Source: a virus
Virus record (IMG/VR): IMGVR_UViG_3300023180_000301
Location: 1 to 28,478 of that record
Strand: one strand, 5' to 3'
DNA: 28,478 bases
Below the pieces are notes generated by a model. The model made no database searches and was not told the origin of the DNA. It worked only from the letters and a program-made list of their open reading frames with translations. Below are positions 12,914 to 19,729 of the stretch, in pieces (the stretch's first letter is position 1; each line of letters opens with the position of its first letter). The translations under genes and the position numbers were made by a program.

Positions 12914-13188
12914 TGGATGGTAATGATTTTTTTGACTACTTTGTTCAACCGTTGTTGGATATGAACAACCTTGACCTTGGTGCTCTTGCTGACCACACCT
13001 TACCGGATGGTTGGTACCTGACCCAAGATGGACGCGACGATGTCGCAGACAAAGTTGGATTGGCAATTCACGATGCGTATTTCGATACGGGTGCTGCCGA
13101 TACTTGGGGTCCTGCTACGTTCTTTGATTGGTACGTTGATAACGTTCTAAAATTAGCAAAGGTTCCTAACATGGATGTGGTCCACTAA
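12913..13188 (+). CDS. Acidic hypothetical protein (91 aa)
   Basis: The 91-residue product is strongly acidic and aromatic (FFDYFVQPLLDMNNLDLGALA, GWYLTQDGRDDVADKVGL, TFFDWYVDNVLKLAK). Phage proteins with this much surface charge sometimes mimic DNA, but nothing here proves it. It follows a clear ribosome site (gaggag at 12900-12905) and ends one base before the GTG start of the ferredoxin-like gene. Confidence 0.6.
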   Translation: MDGNDFFDYFVQPLLDMNNLDLGALADHTLPDGWYLTQDGRDDVADKVGLAIHDAYFDTGAADTWGPATFFDWYVDNVLKLAKVPNMDVVH

Positions 13189-13365
13189 GTGTACGTTTGT
13201 GTGTGCAATGCTATCACTGAAAAGATGCTTGACGACAACCACTTTCTATTAGAAAAGGTTGGATCTCAATGTGGTAAGTGTCTTGAAGGTGGACATATAC
13301 GAGATGGTCACAGAGTAACTTATCTAAAAGGAACCGATGAAGAAGATAGAAGTAATCGCAAATAA
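13189..13365 (+). CDS. Bfd-like [2Fe-2S] ferredoxin, GTG start (58 aa)
   Basis: A GTG codon directly after the previous stop opens a 58-residue frame reading (M)YVCVCNAITEKML and later GSQCGKCLEGG. This is the CxC...CxxC pattern of bacterioferritin-associated ferredoxin (Fer2_BFD), with C4, C6, C28 and C31. In E. coli Bfd the gap between the pairs is about ten residues longer, so the helical part is shortened here. Such proteins bind a 2Fe-2S cluster and pass electrons, for example to release iron from bacterioferritin. It overlaps the following gene by 29 bases. Confidence 0.7.
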   Translation: MYVCVCNAITEKMLDDNHFLLEKVGSQCGKCLEGGHIRDGHRVTYLKGTDEEDRSNRK

Positions 13366-13591
13366 TTGTTTACATTATTTGACTGAAGACCAAATTCTTG
13401 CTAAAATAAAAGAGTTGGGTATTGATCCCAACGATGAGGTAAACGAAGGTGATAAAGTTCGATTTGGACATATGACCTTCCTCGCATACGACATGGGTGG
13501 CGCGGGACGTAAATTGCTAACGACTGCAGAGGACCAACCCACCCAAGTTGTTTGTCCCACTTGTAATGGAGAAGGAGTTGTAAATGCCTAA
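13337..13591 (+). CDS. Hypothetical protein with one CxxCxGxG unit (84 aa)
   Basis: The product is 84 residues: an N-terminal helix region (IEVIANNCLHYLTEDQILAKI), a beta-rich centre (EVNEGDKVRFGHMTFLAYD), and a C-terminal CPTCNGEGVV. The last is a single DnaJ-type half zinc finger and could bind zinc by dimerising. No family is recognised. Ribosome site aaaagga (13327-13333) precedes ATG 13337. It overlaps the ferredoxin gene and the next gene by 8 bases. Confidence 0.6.
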   Translation: MKKIEVIANNCLHYLTEDQILAKIKELGIDPNDEVNEGDKVRFGHMTFLAYDMGGAGRKLLTTAEDQPTQVVCPTCNGEGVVNA

Positions 13592-13883
13592 AGAAGGTTT
13601 AGTTGTTGTTGATCGTGTTGCTTGTCCTGATGATATCTCAGTCTCAGTGCATCCCGCAGACGGTGATCTTTTGACGATCTGGGATGAGATTCGACGAGAT
13701 TCCGTAGCGATTGCTTCGTGTGAGGAATCTCTTGGAAAAAAGTGCTTTGTTGATATGGGTCGAACCACAGAAGGTTATCCTATTGCTGAAATCTACCGTG
13801 AAGGTACTTTGTTTCGACAGATTTTTGCTACCATGGACCTAAATAATGGTAACCATGAAAGATTAGATCACGATGCTTTTTAG
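13584..13883 (+). CDS. Hypothetical protein (99 aa)
   Basis: The 99-residue product has a beta-rich start (EGLVVVDRVACPDDISVSVHP) and a cysteine at position 46 in IASCEESLGKKCF. A strand pair then follows, with EIYREGTLFRQIFATMD. No family is recognised. A site aatggagaaggag (about 13566-13578) precedes ATG 13584. The end overlaps the next small membrane-protein gene by 11 bases. Confidence 0.55.
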   Translation: MPKEGLVVVDRVACPDDISVSVHPADGDLLTIWDEIRRDSVAIASCEESLGKKCFVDMGRTTEGYPIAEIYREGTLFRQIFATMDLNNGNHERLDHDAF

Positions 13884-14043
13884 TCCCTTAGAAATAACTC
13901 TTTTGATTCTTCTGCCCACTGCCATTGCTTGGTATATGGGCAGAGAAGCAGGAGCAAGAGACGTTTTGAATTCTATGAAAGTAGCGTTCGAAGAAATGCC
14001 AGATTTTGAGGTCATTGTAAAGGACGATGAAAATGAAGTTTGA
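13873..14043 (+). CDS. Small single-TM protein (56 aa)
   Basis: ATG 13873 opens a 56-residue frame with one N-terminal membrane helix (FSPLEITLLILLPTAIAWYMG) and then a short acidic cytoplasmic or periplasmic part (FEEMPDFEVIVKDDE). Its stop TGA 14041-14043 overlaps the next small gene by 11 bases. No family is recognised. The membrane helix, with no other feature, fits the many small phage proteins that sit in the host inner membrane. Confidence 0.5.
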   Translation: MLFSPLEITLLILLPTAIAWYMGREAGARDVLNSMKVAFEEMPDFEVIVKDDENEV

Positions 14044-14179
14044 TTTTGATGATATGTATCACCAGTATGGTGAAATTATGCTGACTCCTGCATTGTTGTA
14101 TGCTAGGGAAGATTATTATCGCTGTATTAGTTTCACCTTCTTAAGGTGGCGATGGAGCGTTGAATGGAAAAGTTTGTAG
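14033..14179 (+). CDS. Small hypothetical protein (48 aa)
   Basis: ATG 14033 opens a 48-residue frame rich in aromatic residues (DFDDMYHQYGEIM, then FLRWRWSVEWKSL). The purine-rich gacgatgaaa before it is a weak ribosome site. It overlaps the gene before by 11 bases and the oxygenase after it by 16 bases, which fits the tight packing of this region. No family is recognised. Confidence 0.45.
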   Translation: MKFDFDDMYHQYGEIMLTPALLYAREDYYRCISFTFLRWRWSVEWKSL

Positions 14180-14712
14180 AACCGTGGGAGTACTATGTCT
14201 TCGACGATTTTTTTGGTGCTAGAGATTTAGCACTCTTCAAAGACATCTTATATTTTTTCCCTAAGTGCACTACCGAAGGTGAACGTTGTCGTGTTCCCAT
14301 CGGTAAAGCATTTTCGTATGAAGATTCCCCTGCGGAACACACGTTTCCTGAACTGCGACAGTTATTATCAAACAAAGTTAAACAGAATCTCAACACATAC
14401 GATGAGTTTGCTGATCTGCATAATAAAAAAGTTTTTGTTGAGTATCAGTCATTAGGCAAAAACTTTGAGTGGGAGGTCCACAAAGACACCCCTTCCAAAT
14501 TCTTTTCTCTTGTGTTATACTTGGAACCAGAGTACGGTAGTTGTGGGACAAGAATCTATGACGGTGAAAAATTTGTGAGAGAAATAGAATGGAAACAGAA
14601 TCGTGCCGTTGGTTTTTATAATAAGGCACACCATCTACACGACTTTTATTCTAACGTTGACGAAAGAATCACATTGAATTTTGTGTTTTTACAAAACGGA
14701 ATTAGTGCATGA
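14164..14712 (+). CDS. 2OG-Fe(II) oxygenase-like protein
   Basis: The product is 182 residues. FEWEVHKDTPSKFFSLVLYL has the HxD iron pair (H106, D108), GSCGTRIYD is the middle strand pair, and FYNKAHHLHDFY followed by DERITLNFVFLQ supplies H156, H157 or H159 and R168. This is the layout of phage 2OG-Fe(II) oxygenases with a Y-L-x-x-x-x-x-x-G-T-x-(I/L)-(Y/F) core. The substrate is unknown. It is the third oxygenase-fold gene in the window, and it overlaps the DUF1289 gene by four bases. Confidence 0.65.
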   Translation: MEKFVEPWEYYVFDDFFGARDLALFKDILYFFPKCTTEGERCRVPIGKAFSYEDSPAEHTFPELRQLLSNKVKQNLNTYDEFADLHNKKVFVEYQSLGKNFEWEVHKDTPSKFFSLVLYLEPEYGSCGTRIYDGEKFVREIEWKQNRAVGFYNKAHHLHDFYSNVDERITLNFVFLQNGISA

Positions 14713-14900
14713 CAGTACGTTCACCTTGCATCGGAGTCTGCGTCCTTGATCCTACTTGGAATCAGTTCTGCATCGGATGCAAAAGAATGCTTATTGAAAT
14801 TGAAGACTGGGCGTATTATACTGACAAACAGAAGCAAGATATTATTGACAGAATAGAATCACTAAAACAAGAGGATCCCGCAGACTACCCTAAATACTAA
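14709..14900 (+). CDS. DUF1289 small cysteine protein
   Basis: This 63-residue protein reads SPCIGVCVLDPTWNQFCIGCKRMLIEIEDWA, the DUF1289 signature. It has four cysteines in C-x3-C-x(9-10)-C-x2-C order, then R-x-x-x-E-I-x-x-W and a helix of charged residues. The family is a small, probably metal- or Fe-S-binding protein found widely in proteobacteria, with no established role. It is linked to the upstream oxygenase by an ATGA overlap and ends just before the late-type region. Confidence 0.85.
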   Translation: MTVRSPCIGVCVLDPTWNQFCIGCKRMLIEIEDWAYYTDKQKQDIIDRIESLKQEDPADYPKY

Positions 14901-14901
14901 T

Positions 14902-16302
14902 ATGGGCGCACTATCTAACAGAGAGATCTTAAAATCCGCAAGTTCTGGACCCTATGCAGGGAACGAACGTGAGGATATTTTTGCACTTAAAATTCGTGAT
15001 GGTAAGAAGTTTGTTCTGGGAAAAACAAAAAACGGAGAGGAGGTTGAAGGTGTCGCTTACGACAAGAAAACTAAACTCTTCACCTATAAAACCAAAAAAG
15101 GTGTAGAAACTGTTCCACTGACTAAGATCTTTAAGGACAAAGATTTTGGTGGTGGTTCTGGTTCAGGTGGTGGTGCAGAAGACACCAAGTACACAGAATC
15201 TCTTCAGTGCTATTACTGCTCATACGTATTCAACGTTGCAAAAAACAAAGTCAAGTCTATCTCAGACAAAGAATTAGAAAGTGCTACTGATTGGGTAGAT
15301 GCTACGGTTAGCTTAGCAGACGGTTTAAAGAACGGACCAAAAATTTGGATCGAAACAGATGTATATCTGAAAACCGCCAACAAACTCTGGGAACAATACG
15401 GACGCAAGATGACCAAGAACGGTAAGGTTTACTTTCACCGTGGGTCTAAGTTTATGAACAACGTTTATGCCGCCAAGAAAACGGTGCAGAAACTTGATCG
15501 AAAGCAGGAAAAACCTCAAGCACCCGGATCTTTCTCCGAAGACAAGTGGAACCCCGGTGACATTTGGGCATCTACTTTCGACAAAAATGAGAAACCTCTC
15601 GAAAATTTCACCTCCAGTTGGGGAGAACTCAACGCCGAAGTTTATCGACTCGCTCAGTCTGGAGAACTGCTTGGAATATCTCTCAAGAAAGTTGGTGCCA
15701 AGGCAACCCAAGCAACCTATACTGAATACAACGCACCTAAACTGACTGAACGGAAACAGAAATACACTCTTACGTATTTTACCTACGGTAGGACAGGAGA
15801 CTTCTTTAGTTCCCAAGACATCTATCTCACCACCAGTGAAGGACAGGTTCAGTTCCGAACCTTTGGTGGCGAAACGTCATGGCAGGGAGAGATCAAAGGA
15901 GGCGAAGCTGCCGGGGGTAAGATCGGTGGTGGTAACGTAGAGTTTTATTGTCAAGAAGTGTTTGGAAAAGGAATTTACGGACCTTATGACAACGAGAAAT
16001 CCTACCTTTCTCTCATTAAGTCAATGGAAAGGCAAGGTACTTTTGAAAAAGATTTATATAAGCAATATAAAAAACACAACGCCAAATCTATGCCTAGTGT
16101 AGATTTGTTGTCCGAAGGAGATTTTGTTGCTAGAGTCAAAGCAGCAACATACAACTGGAAGAACAGTAAAAAACTTTGTATGAATTTTCTTGACGTTTTG
16201 GAAGACGGTAGTGTAAAAGAGAAAAATGAATTCACAACTAAAATGTTTCGATATGCGCAATCTAACGCAGACCAGTCGAGTTACTTCGTAAAAATATCGT
16301 AA
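14902..16302 (+). CDS. Large phage protein of unknown function, glycine-linked two-part protein
   Basis: The product is 466 residues. Residues 1-80 are a beta-rich N-terminal unit (EDIFALKIRDGKKFVLGKTKNG). A flexible GGGSGSGGG linker lies at 83-91, followed by a long C-terminal part beginning with ESLQCYYCSYVFN. Within it, WNPGDIW (216-222) and LLGISLKKVG (256-265) resemble the P-D and x-x-K strands of PD-(D/E)xK nuclease cores, though the acidic residue before x-K is replaced by Ser. That reading is weak. The protein lacks a strong ribosome site; actaaatactaat precedes ATG 14902. A structural or DNA-processing role is possible. Confidence 0.5.
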   Translation: MGALSNREILKSASSGPYAGNEREDIFALKIRDGKKFVLGKTKNGEEVEGVAYDKKTKLFTYKTKKGVETVPLTKIFKDKDFGGGSGSGGGAEDTKYTESLQCYYCSYVFNVAKNKVKSISDKELESATDWVDATVSLADGLKNGPKIWIETDVYLKTANKLWEQYGRKMTKNGKVYFHRGSKFMNNVYAAKKTVQKLDRKQEKPQAPGSFSEDKWNPGDIWASTFDKNEKPLENFTSSWGELNAEVYRLAQSGELLGISLKKVGAKATQATYTEYNAPKLTERKQKYTLTYFTYGRTGDFFSSQDIYLTTSEGQVQFRTFGGETSWQGEIKGGEAAGGKIGGGNVEFYCQEVFGKGIYGPYDNEKSYLSLIKSMERQGTFEKDLYKQYKKHNAKSMPSVDLLSEGDFVARVKAATYNWKNSKKLCMNFLDVLEDGSVKEKNEFTTKMFRYAQSNADQSSYFVKIS

Positions 16303-16305
16303 TCG

Positions 16306-16313
16306 TATAAATA
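16306..16313 (+). promoter_or_regulatory. T4-type late promoter box TATAAATA
   Basis: TATAAATA is the exact T4 late -10 consensus read by the gp55 sigma factor, which uses no -35 box. It lies outside coding sequence, 4 bases after the previous stop, and would start RNA about 20 bases before ATG 16340. Confidence 0.65.
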
Positions 16314-16339
16314 GTATGACATACTTTTGAGTTTTAAAA

Positions 16340-17563
16340 ATGTTATCATTCGCAGACACATTAACAGAACAAAAGAATACGCACATGACTCACATCGAGG
16401 ACAAGGTGCTGTATGGTGGTGTTAATGGTACTCGCCAAGCAATCTTTGCCTTGCGAGATATGCGAGACATGCTTGCTGGAAAAAAAGATGGTAAAGTATC
16501 AGTCAAATGGGATGGAGCACCAGCAATCTTTGCTGGGACTGATCCAAGGGACGGGCAGTTCTTTGTTGCTAAGAAGGGAATCTTCAACAAAAATCCCAAG
16601 GTCTATAAGACCCCCGCAGAGATCGACGCAGACACGTCTGGTGATCTTTCTTCCAAACTTAAAGACGCTCTGAAGTACCTACCTGCTTTGGGTATCAAAG
16701 GGGTTATTCAGGGCGACTTTTTGTTTGGTCGTGGGGATCTATCCAGTGAAACCATTGATGGTAAAAAATACACAACCTTTCACCCTAACACAATCGTCTA
16801 CGCAGTGCCCGAAGAACAGGCAGCACCTGTCAAACGTGCCAAGATCGGTATCGTATGGCACACTACATATACAGGCAGCACGTTCGAAACCATGCGAGCA
16901 TCATATGGAGTCAATGTTGCCGGACTTAACAAATCAAACAATGTGTGGTCGCAAGACGCATTTTTACGAGATGTGACTAATGCTACTATGACAAAAAGGG
17001 AAACAGAAGATGTTAATGAAACTCTTACGGAAATTGGAAAACTCTTTAATCGCATCTCAGGTAGCACGTTACGACAACTGGAGTCAAATTCTGAACTCGC
17101 CCAACACATTGAAACCTACAACAACACCTTTGTCAGAAAAGGACAGGTCATCGGAAATGAAGTCGCACACACTGAAAAACTCATTCGATGGATCCACGGA
17201 AAGTACGGCAAAGAAATAGCAAAACGCAAAACTGCTGCAGGAAAAGCAACCCAACGAGATAAGCGAAACCAACTCCTTTCGTTTTTCTCGCTTAAGAATA
17301 AAGTGAATCTAATAGAAATGTTTCGATTACAAAAATTAATCGTAGTTGCGAAATTAAAACTTATAAATAAACTTAATCGATTGCAAAGTATCGATTCTTT
17401 CGTGAAAACCAAAAAAGGGTTTAAAGTAACGGGAGCAGAAGGATACGTTGCAATTGACAGACTTGGTGGTGACGCTGTGAAACTTGTTGATCGTATGGAA
17501 TTTTCATACAACAACTTTTCACCTGATATTTTGAAGGGATGGGATAAACCTAGTAGGAGTTAA
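16340..17563 (+). CDS. Ligase-like nucleotidyltransferase with capsid-targeting-like N terminus (DUF6267-like)
   Basis: The product is 407 residues. Residues 1-11, MLSFADTLTEQ, resemble a T4 capsid-targeting peptide. VSVKWDGAPAIFAG carries the KxDG motif with K56 as the predicted AMP-accepting lysine. GVIQGDFLFG and KIGIVWHTT fit the middle motifs, and EGYVAIDR (367-374) with VKLVDR (380-385) fits motifs IV and V of covalent nucleotidyltransferases, close to RNA ligases. This predicts ATP-dependent nucleic-acid joining or end repair. The central helical part (about 230-350) is lysine-rich. The family is otherwise a DUF in marine phages. It has only a weak ribosome site (gag). In-frame ATG 16385 would remove the leader. 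Confidence 0.7.
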   Translation: MLSFADTLTEQKNTHMTHIEDKVLYGGVNGTRQAIFALRDMRDMLAGKKDGKVSVKWDGAPAIFAGTDPRDGQFFVAKKGIFNKNPKVYKTPAEIDADTSGDLSSKLKDALKYLPALGIKGVIQGDFLFGRGDLSSETIDGKKYTTFHPNTIVYAVPEEQAAPVKRAKIGIVWHTTYTGSTFETMRASYGVNVAGLNKSNNVWSQDAFLRDVTNATMTKRETEDVNETLTEIGKLFNRISGSTLRQLESNSELAQHIETYNNTFVRKGQVIGNEVAHTEKLIRWIHGKYGKEIAKRKTAAGKATQRDKRNQLLSFFSLKNKVNLIEMFRLQKLIVVAKLKLINKLNRLQSIDSFVKTKKGFKVTGAEGYVAIDRLGGDAVKLVDRMEFSYNNFSPDILKGWDKPSRS

Positions 17564-17565
17564 AA

Positions 17566-17994
17566 ATGTTGTCGTTTAAAGACTTCATGACGGTAGAGTA
17601 CAAACCGGGAATGCCCGAACTTGTGAACTATGCCGCACACAAAAGACATCGTGGTCGTATCGGTGAGGAAGTCACCGATGAAGCACTCGACTTTCAGCAA
17701 AGACGTGCTAAATCACGTGCGATGAAAAAGAATAAAGCAAAGATTGCCATGGGTCGTAGACGTTCTGCGAAAAGAATGGCAAACACAGAGCGTCTTCAGA
17801 AACGAGCAAATCGTGCTGCTCGCGGAGTTCTCTTCAAAAAATACGCAAAAGGAAAGTCGAAGGACGAATTGCCTTTTGCTCGTCGGCAAGAAATAGAAAA
17901 GAAATTAGATAAGATGAAAGGCAGACTTTCGAAGATTGCCCGTAAACTTATGCCCGATATTCGTAAGAAAGAGAAAGAAAGAAGATCAGCATGA
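17566..17994 (+). CDS. Highly basic capsid-targeted-type protein (142 aa)
   Basis: This starts MLSFKDFMTVE, a capsid-targeting-like leader. After a short neutral part there is an acidic site, GEEVTDEA (33-40). The rest is extremely basic: RRAKSRAMKKNKAKIAMGRRR and RLQKRANRAARGVLFKK, ending in KKLDKMKGRLSKIARKLMP. About a third of all residues are Lys or Arg. This recalls basic internal head proteins such as those of T4, which are packed with DNA. Cutting after E39 would free the basic DNA-binding part. A ribosome site (taggag) lies 6 bases before ATG 17566. Confidence 0.65.
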   Translation: MLSFKDFMTVEYKPGMPELVNYAAHKRHRGRIGEEVTDEALDFQQRRAKSRAMKKNKAKIAMGRRRSAKRMANTERLQKRANRAARGVLFKKYAKGKSKDELPFARRQEIEKKLDKMKGRLSKIARKLMPDIRKKEKERRSA

Positions 17995-19178
17995 TACCTT
18001 CGTTTAAACAGTATCTCGTTGAGGAAGAACGCGAGATATTTTTTACATTTGGACGCATGAACCCACCAACTATCGGACACGGTAAGTTGATGGATGTTCT
18101 GTCCCGAAAAGCAGGACGTAACCCTTACAAGGTGTACCTGTCCCAGTCTTCAGATCCGAAGAAGAACCCACTGACCTACGAGAAAAAGGTGAAGCATGCT
18201 CGAAAAATGTTTCCAAAACATGCTCGTAATATTCTAATCAGCAAGAACGTTAAGACTGTTTTCGATGCAGCAACGGGTCTTTTCGAACAGGGATATAAGC
18301 GCGTCACTATGGTAGTGGGTGCTGATCGTATCACTGAGTTCGAGACTCTGCTCAACAAGTACAACGGTGTCAAAGGCAGACATGGGTTCTATAACTTCGA
18401 GAAGATCTCTATTGTCTCCGCTGGTGCGCGTGATCCTGATGCCGAAGGTGTCGAAGGGATGAGTGCCAGCAAACAACGCCAGAATGCTGCCAATAATGAT
18501 TTCACAACATTTTCACAAGGTGTTCCTCAGAAAATGTCTAATAACGATGCTCGCAAACTTTTTAACGATATTCGAGTAGGCATGGGACTGAAAGAAGCAA
18601 AATCGTTTAAGCAACACGTTGACTTAGGAACTGTTAGTGAGGCACGTGAAAAATACATTAATGGAGAACTTTTCGAACCCGGTGATCGAGTTACTGTATT
18701 AGAATCAGATAAGAGCGGATACATCTACCGCTTGGGTTCCAATTATGTTATTGTAGCATTAGATGAAGGAAGAATCACTCGTCAATGGTTGGAAGGAATA
18801 ATCCACGAAAAATCTGAAAAGAGTACGGATCGCTGGTATAAAGATCAACCTGAATGGGGAACACCAGAAGCAACTAAGCATGCTGAACGTCATCACAAAA
18901 AGATGGAACGTGAAAACGTAGACCCTGTTAAAGCAGTAAAAGACAAAATTAACAGAGAAAAAGAAGTAGATAAACGCAAGTACGATCAAATGTTAGATCG
19001 TGCTCGTATTGCTCGTGCGCGAGCAAAAAATATAAAAACTGACCCCACTGCAAAAAAAGAATCTACTAAAAACCCCGTTGCCAAGTTTGCTCATAAATTC
19101 AACAAGGCAAAAGTAGAACCAGATAAGAAGAAGGAAGCGAAGAAGGGTTATACTAAACACAAGAAAAATTATAAATAA
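17991..19178 (+). CDS. NMNAT/cytidylyltransferase-like protein fused to a second capsid-targeted-type module
   Basis: The product is 395 residues. The leader is MIPSFKQYLVEE, then EIFFTFGRMNPPTIGHGKL, the GRxxPxTxGH motif of nucleotidyltransferases of the HxGH type, as in NMN adenylyltransferase. VTMVVGADRITEF is the later strand, and GMSASKQRQNAA the ISTxxxR-like motif, all within about residue 170. At 203-218 a second leader-like unit appears, AKSFKQHVDLGTVSEA. An SH3-like part follows (FEPGDRVTVLESDKSGYIYRL), then a basic lysine-rich tail. The layout suggests two formerly separate capsid-targeted genes. It may make or repair NAD in the host after ejection, which is inference. Confidence 0.7.
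   Translation: MIPSFKQYLVEEEREIFFTFGRMNPPTIGHGKLMDVLSRKAGRNPYKVYLSQSSDPKKNPLTYEKKVKHARKMFPKHARNILISKNVKTVFDAATGLFEQGYKRVTMVVGADRITEFETLLNKYNGVKGRHGFYNFEKISIVSAGARDPDAEGVEGMSASKQRQNAANNDFTTFSQGVPQKMSNNDARKLFNDIRVGMGLKEAKSFKQHVDLGTVSEAREKYINGELFEPGDRVTVLESDKSGYIYRLGSNYVIVALDEGRITRQWLEGIIHEKSEKSTDRWYKDQPEWGTPEATKHAERHHKKMERENVDPVKAVKDKINREKEVDKRKYDQMLDRARIARARAKNIKTDPTAKKESTKNPVAKFAHKFNKAKVEPDKKKEAKKGYTKHKKNYK
19170..19177 (+). promoter_or_regulatory. Possible late box TATAAATA at the end of the previous gene
   Basis: TATAAATA overlaps the Tyr-Lys-stop codons of the gene ending at 19178 and lies only 6 bases before ATG 19184. A transcript from it would have almost no leader, so it may be chance coding sequence rather than a working promoter. 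Confidence 0.3.
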
Positions 19179-19183
19179 ATACT

Positions 19184-19729
19184 ATGAAATCATTTAAAGA
19201 AGCAACAGTAAAAGTCCCCATGGGGAAGTTTAAAAACCTAGCAAAGACTATTGCTGTTGGAACCATTGAAAAGTCTTCGGAAAAGAAAGTAATGGGGTAT
19301 CTTCAAGCAATGGGTAAAAAGGTACGATTGGAAAGAGATCCCAATTCTAGATCCGGTTTTCGGGTTGTGATTGAAAAGTCTGTTTCTAAGAGTCAACAAA
19401 GATTCATGGGTATGGTGCGAGCGGTACAGAAAGGCGATATGAAAGCACCGTCACCAGAAGTTGCGAAAGCAGCAAAGAGCATGAAAAAGAAAGATGTTAA
19501 GGATTTTGCGTCAACTAAACATAAAGGACTACCAGAGATGAAAACATTTAGAGAAATGCGCGAAGGTGCAATGTCAAAGGATAAAGAGAAACACGATACT
19601 GGTGGTTTTCGCATTTCTAATGCTGATGCCAAAGCAGCACGTGATCGTCTTGCCGCAAAGCGAAAGCAGAAAGCACAAAAGTCTGCTTCACAGAACAAGT
19701 CTTTTAGTAACGTAAGAGATCGCATGTAA
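19184..19729 (+). CDS. DUF3008 protein with capsid-targeting-like leader and a second internal leader
   Basis: The product is 181 residues. The leader is MKSFKEATVKVPM. The central part, SKSQQRFMGMVRAVQKGDMK followed by SMKKKDVKDFASTKHKGLPE, is the DUF3008 signature. Residues 119-128, MKTFREMREGA, look like another capsid-targeting leader with its own ATG (19538) and an aaagga upstream, so internal initiation is possible. The end is basic (DAKAARDRLAAKRKQKAQK). DUF3008 has no proven role. The arrangement suggests two small modules joined in one reading frame, cut by the prohead protease. Confidence 0.65.
   Translation: MKSFKEATVKVPMGKFKNLAKTIAVGTIEKSSEKKVMGYLQAMGKKVRLERDPNSRSGFRVVIEKSVSKSQQRFMGMVRAVQKGDMKAPSPEVAKAAKSMKKKDVKDFASTKHKGLPEMKTFREMREGAMSKDKEKHDTGGFRISNADAKAARDRLAAKRKQKAQKSASQNKSFSNVRDRM

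Noticed and set aside
17362-17369. TATAAATA box inside the ligase-like gene
   Set aside because: It lies in the middle of coding sequence with no suitable start downstream for about 200 bases; probably chance in AT-rich codons.
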